This document shows, one piece after another, positions 1 to 10,542 of a DNA stretch of 63,708 nt. The notes under the pieces are model-generated. The model was not told where the DNA came from. It did not search any database and saw nothing but the letters and a program-made list of their open reading frames with translations. Every line of letters starts with the position of its first letter. The stretch's first letter is position 1. Both the position numbers and the translations under genes were made by a program. Origin of the DNA: Candidatus Methylomirabilota bacterium (lineage in GTDB: Bacteria; Methylomirabilota; Methylomirabilia; Methylomirabilales; Methylomirabilaceae); the NCBI GenBank assembly GCA_028870115.1, contig JAGWQH010000042.1, positions 1 through 63,708 of the forward strand. Reading direction: 5' to 3'.

Positions 1-784
1 CCCCCGCGATCAGGACCGACAGCGTATTGCCGGCGGCAATCAGGCCGATCTTGGTGGCATTGCGGAAGGCGGCGGAGGCGCCGACCAGATCGGTGAAGGT
101 ATACTTGGCCCCCACGACGATCGCCTTCGGCTTGCGGGAGGAGGGTGGCTCCAGCCGCGGCTGGGCGGGCAAAAGCAGCGCTGCACCCCCGTGGCCGTGG
201 AGGGGCACGCCCCAGGCTGTCAGGAGGCGGCCGTTGCGACTGTCGTAGACCTTGACCTCCTGCGGGGCGGGCGGCGCGTCGGTCAGTAGCGTCCGGCCGA
301 CCGCCTGCAGTTCCGGGTAGGCCGCCAAGGAGGGAGCGGCCGGGTCGAGCCGCAGCAGCAGGGCGGCGGCCCGATTGCACAGCACGAGCTGGCCCTGGGC
401 GTCCAGCACCAGCAGGCCGTCACTGAGGTAGTCGGCGACGGCGACGAGCGGGCCGAGGAGGCGCGCGGCGTCAGGGCGCAGCGGCGGCGCGAGGAGGGAG
501 CCCGCGAGCAGCTCAATAACCAGATCGCTTTGGACGTGCGTGCGACAGAGCAGAACGTGGCCTTGGGCCTGTTCGCTGGGGGACAGGACGTGGGTCGGCG
601 GCTCGACCAGGTGGACCTGGCCGGAGCGGATGCGGGCCTTACACCCGCCGCACTCGCCGTCGGCGCACCGGTAATCGACCAGGCGGAGGCCCTGCCGCAG
701 GGCGTACTGCAAGATCGGCTCGGTCGCCTCACACTCAATGGTGATGCCCAGCGGTTCAAACCGGACCTTGCGCGTGCGCGTCAT
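1..784 (-). CDS. Ferredoxin-PAS-sigma54 activator, truncated by window edge
   Basis: The first 261 codons are visible; the 3' end lies beyond base 1. ATG at 784-782. Residues ~1-90 form a 2Fe-2S plant-type ferredoxin domain with CADGECGGC and a later LLCRT cysteine. A PAS-like segment follows (LSDGLLVLDAQGQLVLCNRAA, about residue 125). The visible end, YTFTDLVGASAAFRNA then TLSVLIAG, matches the start of a sigma-54 (NtrC-type) AAA+ domain; the window stops just before the Walker A motif. A redox-sensing enhancer-binding activator of sigma-54 promoters is the natural reading. The target genes are not visible. Confidence 0.8.
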   Translation of the reverse strand, partial: MTRTRKVRFEPLGITIECEATEPILQYALRQGLRLVDYRCADGECGGCKARIRSGQVHLVEPPTHVLSPSEQAQGHVLLCRTHVQSDLVIELLAGSLLAPPLRPDAARLLGPLVAVADYLSDGLLVLDAQGQLVLCNRAAALLLRLDPAAPSLAAYPELQAVGRTLLTDAPPAPQEVKVYDSRNGRLLTAWGVPLHGHGGAALLLPAQPRLEPPSSRKPKAIVVGAKYTFTDLVGASAAFRNATKIGLIAAGNTLSVLIAG

Positions 785-891
785 CGTCGGTCCATCCTCG
801 TCCTCCCTGGTGGGGTGGGCGGCGCCCGCTCCTCGTGGCCGGGCACTGCTCTCGTCTCACACCTAGCAACTCTTGTTCCAGGTGGAGGGGC

Positions 892-2112
892 TCACCCGTC
901 CTCGGTCTCCGTTGATCTCCGCCCCGGACGGACGCTATTACGGACTGCCGCTGCACCGACACCCGCCCCTGGGGCAAACACCGATTCATCCGGCCACTGC
1001 ACAGGGATCTTGAATCCGATGTACCGCTCGATCGCGTCGAGCGACAACACATATTCCTCGTCAGCCAGGCTGATCGCCTTACCGGCCGCCCCGGCTCGCG
1101 CTGTCCGTCCGATCCGGTGGACGTAATCCTCCGGATCCTGTGGGAGGTCGTAGTTGATCACGTGACTGACCGCCTCGACATGCAGCCCGCGCGATGCGAC
1201 ATCGGTCGCTACCAGGATCGGCAACGTGCCCGCTTTAAACTTGGCGATAATCCGGAGGCGCTTGCGTTGGTCGATACTACCGCTGATCAGATCGGCCCGG
1301 AGGCCGCACCGGACCAGCTTGTCGGTGAGCCGCTCGGCGCCCTGCCTGGTATTCGAAAAGATGAGAATCCGTTGCCATGGCTCGCGCTGGAGCAACCAAC
1401 GCAGCAGCCGGAATTTTTCCTGCTTCTCGACGTGAAAGAGCAGGTGTTCAACCTTGTCCACCGTGACCTGCTCGGGGGAAATGGCAACCTTGATCGGGTT
1501 ATTCATAAACTCATACGAAAGCTCCATCTCTCGGAACGAGAGCGTCGCCGAAAAGAGGAATGACTGGCGCTTATGGTAAGGGGGGAGCCGCCTCAGCAGG
1601 AAGCGAAGGTCTTTGATGAATCCCATGTCGAACATCCGGTCGGCCTCGTCCACAACCAGGACCTCGACCTGAGAGAGCTCGTAGACCCCTTGCTTGAAGT
1701 AATCGATGAGCCGCCCGGGTGTCCCGATGAGTATGTCGACGTTCTGTTGCAGCGCATCCCGCTGTTTCTGGTAGTCTACTCCTCCATACACAGCGAGCCG
1801 CGTCAGGCCGGTGAACCCGCCCAGCAGCTCCGCATCCCACAGGATCTGCACAGCCAACTCACGTGTAGGGGCCAGGATCAGGGCACGGGGGGCGCCCGGA
1901 AGCGTGGGACGCCTTGAACTGAGCAGTTTGACAAAGAGGGGGATCAGAAAGGCGGCCGTCTTACCACTGCCGGTCTGGGCTTGCCCGGCGACATCCTTCC
2001 CTCCCAAGGCGAGCGGCAACGTCTCAGCCTGGATAGGCGTGCACTGAGTAAAGCCAGCTGCCTCTATCCCCTTGCGGACCGGCCCAGATAGTGACAGGGC
2101 GTCAAACGTCAT
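892..2112 (-). CDS. rhlB: DEAD-box ATP-dependent RNA helicase, RhlB-like
   Basis: Cytoplasmic RNA unwinding enzyme of 406 residues. All core motifs are present: the Q motif GFTQCTPIQ, Walker A AQTGSGKT, PTRELA, TPGRLIDYF, DEAD in VVDEADRMFDMGF, SAT, and HRIGRTAR near the C-terminus. DEADRMFDMGFIKD and the length are typical of RhlB, the degradosome-associated helicase. I chose ATG 2112 over the in-frame GTG at 2127 because a GGGAG-type ribosome site lies just upstream of it. The tail after ~375 is low complexity and probably unstructured. It has its own promoter at 2209-2237. Confidence 0.93.
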   Translation of the reverse strand: MTFDALSLSGPVRKGIEAAGFTQCTPIQAETLPLALGGKDVAGQAQTGSGKTAAFLIPLFVKLLSSRRPTLPGAPRALILAPTRELAVQILWDAELLGGFTGLTRLAVYGGVDYQKQRDALQQNVDILIGTPGRLIDYFKQGVYELSQVEVLVVDEADRMFDMGFIKDLRFLLRRLPPYHKRQSFLFSATLSFREMELSYEFMNNPIKVAISPEQVTVDKVEHLLFHVEKQEKFRLLRWLLQREPWQRILIFSNTRQGAERLTDKLVRCGLRADLISGSIDQRKRLRIIAKFKAGTLPILVATDVASRGLHVEAVSHVINYDLPQDPEDYVHRIGRTARAGAAGKAISLADEEYVLSLDAIERYIGFKIPVQWPDESVFAPGAGVGAAAVRNSVRPGRRSTETEDG

Positions 2113-2208
2113 ACGCCGCTCCCGCACGAAACGGTCCGGGAAGGTTTCCCCGCTGGGCGCGCGATAGTCAGTCGTTTGTGCCTTGCGAGCGTGTGCATTA
2201 TTGTAACC

Positions 2209-2237
2209 ATTATGCCTCTCGCAATGGGGATTGACAA
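2209..2237 (-). promoter_or_regulatory. Sigma70-type promoter of the helicase gene
   Basis: On the minus strand TTGTCA (2237-2232), a 17-bp spacer and CATAAT (2214-2209). It lies about 100 bp upstream of the helicase start. Confidence 0.6.
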
Positions 2238-2259
2238 GGTAAATCGGTTGTGGTAAAAA
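2231..2259 (+). promoter_or_regulatory. Divergent sigma70-type promoter, lipoprotein side
   Basis: TTGACA (2231-2236), 17-bp spacer, TAAAAA (2254-2259). Its -35 box overlaps the -35 of the opposite helicase promoter, so the two divergent promoters probably compete. The 2113-2421 gap holds nothing else that I can identify. Confidence 0.45.
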
Positions 2260-2421
2260 AACGTGTTTTGTTCTTGAGCGGCCAGATGTGGTCTTGAAGA
2301 TCGTACGGAAAGGTGATTACCGAAGCCTGCCCGTTGATCCCCCCTCGATGGCCCACCATCCGGGAAGCGTTGCTTGGAACAGGAGTCCATTCTAACACTT
2401 TAACTTTCTACGGAGGTGACA

Positions 2422-2859
2422 GTGAAGCTGAGAAACGTTGTGACAGGAATGTTTATCTTAACCGTAGTTTTCCTTGCCGGCTGCGGCGGCGGAGGAGGAG
2501 AGGGGAAAGGGAATCCCATAGGCGTAGCAGAGCAGTTCATGGATCTCTATTATAAGAAAGGGAACGCTCAGGAGGCGAAGGCGTTGGCGAACCCTGAGAT
2601 GGCCCAGAAGATCGAGGCGGCCGGGGCTGCTGCTGCAGGGGCTGCGGGAGAGCAGGAGGTCTCGTACAACCTGAAGGAACAGAGCAGAGAGGGAAAACAT
2701 TCGTACGCCCTGTATCAGATGACTATCAAGAGAAAAGAGGGTGAGCCCATTTATAAAACGGTCTCCCTCTTCGTCGATCTGGTCGATGGAGCCTGGAAGA
2801 TTACCCTGTTTGATGAGAAGACCATGAGTGGACCACATCAGGAAACATCGAAGGGCTAG
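2422..2859 (+). CDS. Small lipoprotein of unknown function (DUF4878-like)
   Basis: A 145-residue exported lipoprotein. The signal peptide ends in LAGC, followed by a Gly-rich linker. The remainder (VAEQFMDLYYKKGNAQEAKALANPE, then strands ending DLVDGAWKITLFDE) looks like the small alpha+beta NTF2/DUF4878 type of fold; this family call is tentative. I chose GTG 2422 because GGAGGT ends 4 bases upstream; the in-frame GTG at 2416 would lie inside that ribosome site. No functional neighbours. Confidence 0.7.
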   Translation: MKLRNVVTGMFILTVVFLAGCGGGGGEGKGNPIGVAEQFMDLYYKKGNAQEAKALANPEMAQKIEAAGAAAAGAAGEQEVSYNLKEQSREGKHSYALYQMTIKRKEGEPIYKTVSLFVDLVDGAWKITLFDEKTMSGPHQETSKG

Positions 2860-2869
2860 TTCAAAAAAG

Positions 2870-2966
2870 TAGCGTTCAGCAGTTAGCACTCAGCGCCAAA
2901 AGCAGGTGGTTAGACTGACAGCCTCTTCCGCTCGGTGCGAAAAGCTGATCACTGAAAGCTGGTAGC
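2870..2966. repeat. GCTGA/CAGC-rich dispersed intergenic repeat
   Basis: Stretches such as agcgttcagcagttagcac and gaaaagctgatcactgaaag belong to a family of low-complexity intergenic text. It recurs at about 5573-5607, 13946-13982, 35361-35390 and 37041-37064. Confidence 0.45.
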
Positions 2967-2979
2967 ATCCAAGTAAACA

Positions 2980-3015
2980 AAAAACCCCCAGGGGATTCCC
3001 CCTGGGGGTTTTTTG
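2980..3015. terminator. Bidirectional intrinsic terminator
   Basis: Perfect palindrome: A6 C5 A G4, loop ATTC, C4 T G5 T6. It sits between the convergent lipoprotein and groEL genes and can end transcripts from both. Confidence 0.9.
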
Positions 3016-3046
3016 GGCTGATAACTAATCGCTGACCCCTGTTTTA

Positions 3047-4681
<1,635 letters not shown>

Positions 4682-4757
4682 ATCAGCTTTCCTCCTTCAT
4701 CTGTATCAGTGTTTGACCACGAAATGGCGATCGCTTCGTCGACGCCCCGCAGACCTG

Positions 4758-5045
4758 CTATTGCAGGATGCAGAGAACGTCTTCCTCCCGCATGATCAGC
4801 AGTTCCTCGTCGTTAAGCTTCACCTCCGAGCCGGAATATTTACCGAAGAGGATCTTGTCGCCGGCCTTCACATCCATCGGCTGTCTTTTCCCATCATCGC
4901 CGATCTTGCCGGGGCCAACGGCAATGACCTCGCCTTCTTGAGGCTTCTCTTTCGCTGTATCGGGAATAATGATCCCGCCCTTCTTGACTTCTTTCTCTTC
5001 CAGGCGCTTCACCAGGATTCGGTCGTGCAGTGGCTTCACCCTCAC
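4758..5045 (-). CDS. groES: 10-kDa co-chaperonin GroES
   Basis: 95 residues, the normal GroES length. It starts [16 protein letters not shown] and contains the mobile loop ([15 protein letters not shown]) and the beta-barrel stretch [16 protein letters not shown]. It forms the heptameric lid of GroEL. It is first in the operon and is preceded by a CIRCE operator overlapping a good promoter. Confidence 0.98.
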   Translation of the reverse strand: MRVKPLHDRILVKRLEEKEVKKGGIIIPDTAKEKPQEGEVIAVGPGKIGDDGKRQPMDVKAGDKILFGKYSGSEVKLNDEELLIMREEDVLCILQ

Positions 5046-5177
5046 GATCGCTCACTCCTTTCTCCGCCGAGCAGATGCGCTCCAGCAAGACTCCCTGCCT
5101 GTGCGATAGACGCAGGCAGGCGATACGGTTTATCCTCAAGCACCACACAACAAGCATCTCAGCAGCTAACTGTTCTG

Positions 5178-5204
5178 TTAGCACTCTATTGTGGAGAGTG
5201 CTAA
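5178..5204. promoter_or_regulatory. CIRCE operator (HrcA site) of groES-groEL
   Basis: An exact consensus CIRCE inverted repeat, TTAGCACTC-N9-GAGTGCTAA. It lies about 130 bp before the groES start and immediately downstream of the -10 box. HrcA bound here would block transcription, and heat would relieve it. No hrcA gene is in the window. Confidence 0.95.
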
Positions 5205-5206
5205 TT

Positions 5207-5235
5207 ACTATAGGCAGTGTGGCTCTCATTCGCAA
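5207..5235 (-). promoter_or_regulatory. groES-groEL promoter
   Basis: On the minus strand TTGCGA (5235-5230), 17-bp spacer, TATAGT (5212-5207). The CIRCE begins 2 bp after the -10 box, the usual arrangement for HrcA-controlled sigma-70 promoters. Confidence 0.8.
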
Positions 5236-5617
5236 GGACGATTATCCGAATATTTCGACGAAACTTCCGAAATAAGTCCAGTTATAGCTAAATAGACGTT
5301 TATTTTGCCGTTTATCACTCATACAATCATATACCTGTTGTGTTGATCCTGCTTTTAACGCCAACTTTCGGCGCTCAACGGGCAAGGTCCAACGTCATAC
5401 CTCAAACCTTGAACTTCACTCGTCACCGCCACTCCCTTTGGCTGATAATGGTCTTGACAGCATTCAACCCGGGTACCTATACTCCTTGAACGTAGGTGGA
5501 AAGACTGAAGGCCGAAGACTGAAGGGGCAAGGGGCTGAACCTGAACGCCTTCAGTCTTCAATCTAAACCGGTAGCCGCTGAGCGCTGACTGCTGAACGCT
5601 TTTTTTAAGGAATACAC
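5236..5617. other. Non-coding gap between groES promoter and sugar transferase
   Basis: No credible gene. It holds a hairpin with perfect 12-bp arms (GAAGACTGAAGG at 5514-5525, CCTTCAGTCTTC at 5548-5559) and a GCTGA-rich repeat at 5573-5607 directly before the next gene. Confidence 0.6.
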
Positions 5618-8140
5618 ATGAAAGCCGTTATCATGGCGGGCGGATTCGGAACTCGGCTGCGGCCGCTTACGACCAGCATCCCCAAGCCGATGATCCCGAT
5701 GGCTGTCAAGCCGCTGATGGAGCACACGGTAGCGCTGCTCAAAGATCACGGCTTTGATGACCTCGTCACCCTCCTCTATTTCCAACCGGATACAATCGAG
5801 CGTTATTTCGGCGACGGCAGCGAATTTGGCGTCAAAATGGTCTACGCCATTGCCACCGAGGACTACGGCACGGCCGGGGCGGTCAAGAACGCTGAGGCCT
5901 TTCTCGACGAGACGTTTCTAGTCATCAGCGGCGATATCCTCACCGACTTCGACCTCTCGGAGGCTGTCAAGGCTCACAAGGATCGCCGGGCCCTGGCGAC
6001 TATCGTGCTGACCAGGGTCGAGAATCCGCTCCAGTATGGTGTGGTCATCACTGCTTCCAACGGCCGGATCACGCACTTTCTCGAGAAGCCGACTTGGGGC
6101 GAGGTCTTAAGCGACACCGTGAACACCGGAATCTATATCCTCGAGCCTGAGGCACTTGAACTGATCCCGGCCGGGAGAGAGTTCGACTTCAGTCGCGATC
6201 TGTTCCCGAGGCTGATGCAGGAGGGCCGCGCCCTGTACGGGCATGTTGCAACCGGGTACTGGAAGGATGTGGGCGATCTAATTGAGTACCGCCTTGCGCA
6301 TCGAGACATCCTGGCCGGCATGGTGAAGGTCACACTCCCCGGAAAGCAGGTGGAGGGCCTTGATAAGCCGATCTGGCTTGGCGAGGGGAGTCGCATCGAT
6401 TTCACTGCGTCGTTAAGAGGTGGCGTCCTGGTCGGTAGGCACACGCAGGTCGGGCCAAACACCCATATCACGCGGAGCGTCATCGGCGATAATTGCGTCA
6501 TCGAGGAGGGCGCCGTCATCGTCGGTTCGGTCCTCTGGAACAATGTCTTTATTGGCGCCCGGGCCGTTTTGAAGGAGAACGTGGTCGGCCGGGGAAGCGA
6601 GATCAAGGCAAATGCCCACATCTTTGAGGGCGCGTTGATCAGCGAACAGTGCAAGGTCGGCGAGGGGTCAGTGGTGAAGGCCGACGTCAAGGTGTGGCCC
6701 CACAAAGTGGTAGAAGACGGAGCCGTCCTGGCCACCAGTCTGATCTGGGGCCAAAAATGGTCTCGGTCTCTGTTCGGGGCCTACGGCGTGACCGGACTGG
6801 CCAATCTCGAGATCTCGCCCGAGTTCGGGGCCAAACTTGGAGCATGTTTTGGGGCGACCCTCCGAATGGGGTCGATCATCCGAACCAGTCGCGATAGTCA
6901 CCAGGCCTCCCATATGGTCAAGCGGGCCATTATCAGCGGCCTTCTCTCTGCTGGCGTGAATGTGCGTGATTTTCGCGTCGCCCCCATCCCTGTGGTCCGG
7001 TACAGTATGAGCGCAGGCAGCGCGGTGGGCGGCGTCCATGTCCGAAAGTCCCCCTTCGATCCGGAGCTGATCGACATTATATTCTTTGATGAACGCGGCA
7101 TGGATATCTCATCCAGTCGGGAGAAAAGCATCGAACGGCTCTTCTTCCGGGAAGATTTCCGCCGCGCCAAAGTCGATGAGATCGGCCGCATCTCGCCTCC
7201 CTCGTACGGCATGGACTATTACCAGGATGGAATACTGAGCTTTATCGATCGGGATACGCTCAGCCGTCGCGGCTTCAGGATCGTCGTCGACTACGCCTAC
7301 GGCTCATCGTCGATCATCTTCCCGCAAATCCTTGGGATGCTAGGGTGTGAAGTGATTGCGTTGAACGGCTGCATGGACGAGAGCAAAATCACCAAAAGCG
7401 CGGAGGGGTTCCATCGTTCGCTGCAACAACTCTCGGAGATCGTCAAAAGTCTCCGGGCCGACATGGGGATCATGCTCGACGCCGGGGGAGAAAAGATTTT
7501 CATTGTGGATGACGCCGGCAATCTGCTGAGCGACGACCTGGCTCTGGCAGTCATAGCCCTGCTGGTGATGCGGACCCATTCTCCAGCGGTGATCGGCATC
7601 CCGATCACCGCCAGTTCGGTCATAGAAGAGCTGGCTCGAGACTTAGGCTTCGGGGTCCTCAGGACAAAAACGGCTCCGCGAGCATTGATGGAAGCGGCAA
7701 CACAGGAAGGTGTGATCTTTGTGGGCGACGGTCTCGGCGGTTTCATCTTCTCCGGGTTCCAACCGGCCTTTGACGGGATGCTGGCCATCCTTAAGCTCTT
7801 GGAGATGCTCGCGTCTCAGGACCTCCGATTACATCAGTTCATCCCGTCTATTCCTCAGCGTTTCAAATGTCGCGAGCAAGTGCCGTGTTCCTGGGAGCGG
7901 AAGGGCGGGACGATGCGGGCCCTGATCGCCGCCACGGCGGATGATCGCATCGAGCTGGTGGACGGGGTGAAGGTCCACCTTGACAGCGACTGGGTGATCC
8001 TCTATCCGGATCACGACCGACCGTATTTCCATATCATCGCCGAAGCCGATACGCCGGCACGGGCAGAAACCCACGTATCCCGATATCGGGACATCCTTGA
8101 GCACTGCATGAAGGCAAACGCTGGGGAGGCGGCCTCGTGA
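5618..8140 (+). CDS. Sugar-1-phosphate nucleotidyltransferase fused to degenerate phosphohexomutase
   Basis: An 840-residue fusion. Residues ~1-240 are a Rossmann nucleotidyltransferase (MKAVIMAGGFGTRLRPLT, KPMIPM), as in mannose-1-phosphate guanylyl- or glucose-1-phosphate nucleotidyltransferases. Residues ~250-370 are left-handed beta-helix hexapeptide repeats. From ~390 it follows the alpha-D-phosphohexomutase fold, but the phosphoserine loop (TASHNP in active enzymes) reads VHVRKSPFDP and the metal-binding DGDxDR loop reads DAGGEKIFIVDD. The mutase half is therefore probably not a normal mutase. The next gene, overlapping by GTGA, encodes an intact mutase, so the pair may together feed nucleotide-sugar synthesis. 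The substrate cannot be read from sequence. Confidence 0.9.
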   Translation: MKAVIMAGGFGTRLRPLTTSIPKPMIPMAVKPLMEHTVALLKDHGFDDLVTLLYFQPDTIERYFGDGSEFGVKMVYAIATEDYGTAGAVKNAEAFLDETFLVISGDILTDFDLSEAVKAHKDRRALATIVLTRVENPLQYGVVITASNGRITHFLEKPTWGEVLSDTVNTGIYILEPEALELIPAGREFDFSRDLFPRLMQEGRALYGHVATGYWKDVGDLIEYRLAHRDILAGMVKVTLPGKQVEGLDKPIWLGEGSRIDFTASLRGGVLVGRHTQVGPNTHITRSVIGDNCVIEEGAVIVGSVLWNNVFIGARAVLKENVVGRGSEIKANAHIFEGALISEQCKVGEGSVVKADVKVWPHKVVEDGAVLATSLIWGQKWSRSLFGAYGVTGLANLEISPEFGAKLGACFGATLRMGSIIRTSRDSHQASHMVKRAIISGLLSAGVNVRDFRVAPIPVVRYSMSAGSAVGGVHVRKSPFDPELIDIIFFDERGMDISSSREKSIERLFFREDFRRAKVDEIGRISPPSYGMDYYQDGILSFIDRDTLSRRGFRIVVDYAYGSSSIIFPQILGMLGCEVIALNGCMDESKITKSAEGFHRSLQQLSEIVKSLRADMGIMLDAGGEKIFIVDDAGNLLSDDLALAVIALLVMRTHSPAVIGIPITASSVIEELARDLGFGVLRTKTAPRALMEAATQEGVIFVGDGLGGFIFSGFQPAFDGMLAILKLLEMLASQDLRLHQFIPSIPQRFKCREQVPCSWERKGGTMRALIAATADDRIELVDGVKVHLDSDWVILYPDHDRPYFHIIAEADTPARAETHVSRYRDILEHCMKANAGEAAS

Positions 8141-9561
8141 AGCCCATCCGGTTCGGTACCTCCGGCTGGCGCGATATCATCGCCGATACCTTCACCTTTG
8201 CCAATGTTCGCCTTGTGGCGCGAGCCATTGCAGAACACCTGCTCGCTGAGGGGATTGATCAACCGTATGTGGTTGTAGGGTACGATACACGCTTTCTCTC
8301 GGAGGCCTTCGCGGCCGAGACGGCGGCAGTTTTGGCAGCTCACGGTGTCCGGGTCTGGCTCACTGATCGGGACGTACCCACGCCCGTTGTCGCATATGAA
8401 GTGATTCGCCGCGGCGCAGCCGGCGGCCTGAACATTACGGCCAGCCACAACCCGTCCGAATATAACGGGCTCAAATTCTCCGGCCCTTCCGGCGGCCCGG
8501 TCCTTCCCGCGGTCACCGACCGAATCGAGAAGAGGGTTCAGGGGCTGCTGGCGCAACCCGAGACCCCGTGTCCTCCGCTCGGAGAGCTGGAGGCCAAAGG
8601 CCTTGTGGTACGGATTGACCCGCGGCCGACATACCTGAACCGACTGCGAGAGTTGGTAGATCTGCACACGATCGCTGCAGCACGCCTGAAGGTGGCGGTC
8701 GACCTGCTCTATGGAACTGCCGGGGGCTACCTGGACGAGATCCTGCGCGAGGCCGGGTGTGACGTACAGATCCTGCACGGATCCAGAAATCCCGCGTTCG
8801 GCGGTATGGCGCCGGATCCCTCAGAAGCGAACCTGCGGGAGCTTGCGGCGTTCGTAAGGTCCGGCGGATTCCAGCTTGGATTGGCCACCGATGGTGATGC
8901 CGATCGATACGGGATCATTGACCGGGACGGCCGCTTCATCGAGCCAAACTATATCCTGGCTCTTCTCCTGCGACATCTGATCACAACTCGCGGATGGCGC
9001 ACGGGGGTCGCTCGATCGGTAGCCACCAGCCATCTTGTTGATGCGGTAGCTCGGCCGCAAGCGGTCCCGGTGTATGAAACCAAGGTCGGGTTCAAATACC
9101 TTGGTGAACTCATCACTCAAGGCAAGGTCGCGCTCTGCGGCGAGGAAAGCGCCGGTCTGTCGATCCTTGGGCACGTGCCTGAAAAGGATGGAATTCTTGC
9201 CGCCCTCTTAGTCACAGAAATGGTCGCCATGGCCGGTGGTACCGGTGTCCAAGGCCTGCTCGATGCGCTCTATGCCGAGGTGGGGGGCGCGATTTACGCT
9301 CGCCGCCTGAACCTCCATCTTACGCCGGAACAGCAAGGACGCCTGGCCGATCGTCTGAAAGAGTTACCAACGCGGGTGGCCGGACTGGCCGTGGTGGAGG
9401 TGAACAGACTGGATGGCACGAAACTGCTGCTTGAGGACGGCAGTTGGTTCCTCGTGCGGTCTTCAGGAACAGAACCGGTCGTGCGTCTCTACCTGGACGC
9501 GCATTCCGAGGCGCAGATCGAGGAGTTGACCGCAGCGGCCCGGGCGCTCCTCGACGTCTGA
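8137..9561 (+). CDS. Phosphoglucomutase/phosphomannomutase family enzyme
   Basis: 474 residues with an intact active site: the phosphoserine loop TASHNPSEYNGLKFS (~residue 103), metal loop DGDADR (~251), sugar-binding GEESAGLS (~332) and phosphate-binding RSSGTEPVVRLY (~450). It interconverts hexose-6-P and hexose-1-P in the cytosol. GTG start overlaps the previous stop (GTGA), so translation is probably coupled. It likely supplies sugar-1-phosphate to the upstream nucleotidyltransferase. Glucose versus mannose preference is unresolved. Confidence 0.93.
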   Translation: MKPIRFGTSGWRDIIADTFTFANVRLVARAIAEHLLAEGIDQPYVVVGYDTRFLSEAFAAETAAVLAAHGVRVWLTDRDVPTPVVAYEVIRRGAAGGLNITASHNPSEYNGLKFSGPSGGPVLPAVTDRIEKRVQGLLAQPETPCPPLGELEAKGLVVRIDPRPTYLNRLRELVDLHTIAAARLKVAVDLLYGTAGGYLDEILREAGCDVQILHGSRNPAFGGMAPDPSEANLRELAAFVRSGGFQLGLATDGDADRYGIIDRDGRFIEPNYILALLLRHLITTRGWRTGVARSVATSHLVDAVARPQAVPVYETKVGFKYLGELITQGKVALCGEESAGLSILGHVPEKDGILAALLVTEMVAMAGGTGVQGLLDALYAEVGGAIYARRLNLHLTPEQQGRLADRLKELPTRVAGLAVVEVNRLDGTKLLLEDGSWFLVRSSGTEPVVRLYLDAHSEAQIEELTAAARALLDV

Positions 9562-9581
9562 TGGCCGTAGATGGAGTGAGG

Positions 9582-9947
9582 ATGCGGACGGGACGGGTTG
9601 TCGCCGGCAGACAGGAAGAGTTCGCAGCGGCGAGGAGCGCCCGCAAACGGCGACTCACCTTCGTCGCCGTACTGGCGATTGTGATTGCGGTAGCCTCTGT
9701 GGGCGGGAAGAAGAGTCTCGTCAAGGTCCTTCAAATGAGCAAGACCAGAACCGAGCTTCAGCAGGAGATCACACGGCTCAGGCAGGTCAACGAAGAACTA
9801 GATCGGGAGATCCGGGCCTTCGTCAATAATCCGGGTCAGGTCGAGGCGATTGCTCGCGAGGATCTCGGACTGGTGAAACCAGGGGAAATCGTGTACCAGT
9901 TCGGTCCGCCGAGACCGACCACTGCTCCGCCCGCCTCCTCCCGTTAA
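9582..9947 (+). CDS. ftsB: FtsB/DivIC-type cell division protein
   Basis: About 121 residues: a basic N-terminus (ARKRR), one membrane helix (LTFVAVLAIVIAVASVGG) and a coiled coil (TELQQEITRLRQVNEELDRE). It ends with the family motif IAREDLGLVKPGEIVY. Members are bitopic divisome proteins pairing with FtsL and FtsQ. ATG 9582 has GGAG five bases upstream; ATG 9561, overlapping the mutase stop as TGATG, is an alternative. Confidence 0.85.
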   Translation: MRTGRVVAGRQEEFAAARSARKRRLTFVAVLAIVIAVASVGGKKSLVKVLQMSKTRTELQQEITRLRQVNEELDREIRAFVNNPGQVEAIAREDLGLVKPGEIVYQFGPPRPTTAPPASSR

Positions 9948-10030
9948 GGTGCCGCTCCATCCTTGATCCGATCCCTCTGCGTACCTTCATCATGATAAGG
10001 TCTTATTATGTGCGGGCTGGACTTTTGTGC

Positions 10031-10060
10031 TTGACAATGCTCAGCAGTTTCGTGTACCTT
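10031..10060 (+). promoter_or_regulatory. Promoter for small membrane peptide
   Basis: Perfect -35 TTGACA (10031-10036), 18-bp spacer, weak -10 TACCTT (10055-10060). About 110 bp upstream of the 42-residue ORF. Confidence 0.4.
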
Positions 10061-10169
10061 CACTATTAACGTGCGGCGTGTGGTTGGAGTAACAGGCAAG
10101 TGGCCTTCAGGGGTATATCCCCACGGTAGCGGCCAGTCAACAGTTGTAGTAAAAAGGAGATGATGCCAG

Positions 10170-10298
10170 ATGGCAGGAATGTCGCAGGTCGTACTTGACA
10201 TACTTATGACACCAATGGGAGCGATCGCCGGGCTCGTCGCAGTTGTCGTGCTTGTTCTTTTCGCTCGGTGGGTCTTTACCGACCAGCCGCAGAAGTAA
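10170..10298 (+). CDS. Small single-span membrane peptide, 42 residues
   Basis: A short ORF (MAGMSQVVLDILMTPMG then a hydrophobic helix AIAGLVAVVVLVLFARW and a polar tail FTDQPQK). AAGGAG lies ten bases before ATG. It has a plausible promoter and a possible terminator hairpin downstream, so it looks like an independent unit. The family is unknown to me. A tail with W/FTDQP after one helix resembles small subunits of membrane complexes, but that is only a resemblance. Confidence 0.6.
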   Translation: MAGMSQVVLDILMTPMGAIAGLVAVVVLVLFARWVFTDQPQK

Positions 10299-10348
10299 CG
10301 CAGCCGCACTCGAACCTCCCATCACGTCTTACACGTACGAGAGGATCG

Positions 10349-10373
10349 AAGGCCTACAGTAGTGGGCCTTTGG
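10349..10373. terminator. Possible weak terminator hairpin
   Basis: AAGGCC (10349-10354) pairs with GGCCTT (10365-10370) followed by TTGG. The short stem and poor U-run make this uncertain. The stretch to 10542 shows nothing else. Confidence 0.35.
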
Positions 10374-10542
10374 TCTTCCCTGTCCAGCGTAGCGCCTCAG
10401 CGTTAAATAACCAGCCTATCCGATGAGCCAAAAGCTCTTGCCAAAGACTCACGATCCAACTATACTACGTTATCAAACACATATGGACAGCGGACTTGCC
10501 GTTAACGAGAGGCGTGGAGTACGGCCGAGCGGAGAGGCGACA

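Noticed and set aside
283-1126. ORFs of 158 and 198 residues at the left edge
   Set aside because: Other frames of, or antisense to, the ferredoxin-PAS-sigma54 gene and the helicase C-terminus.
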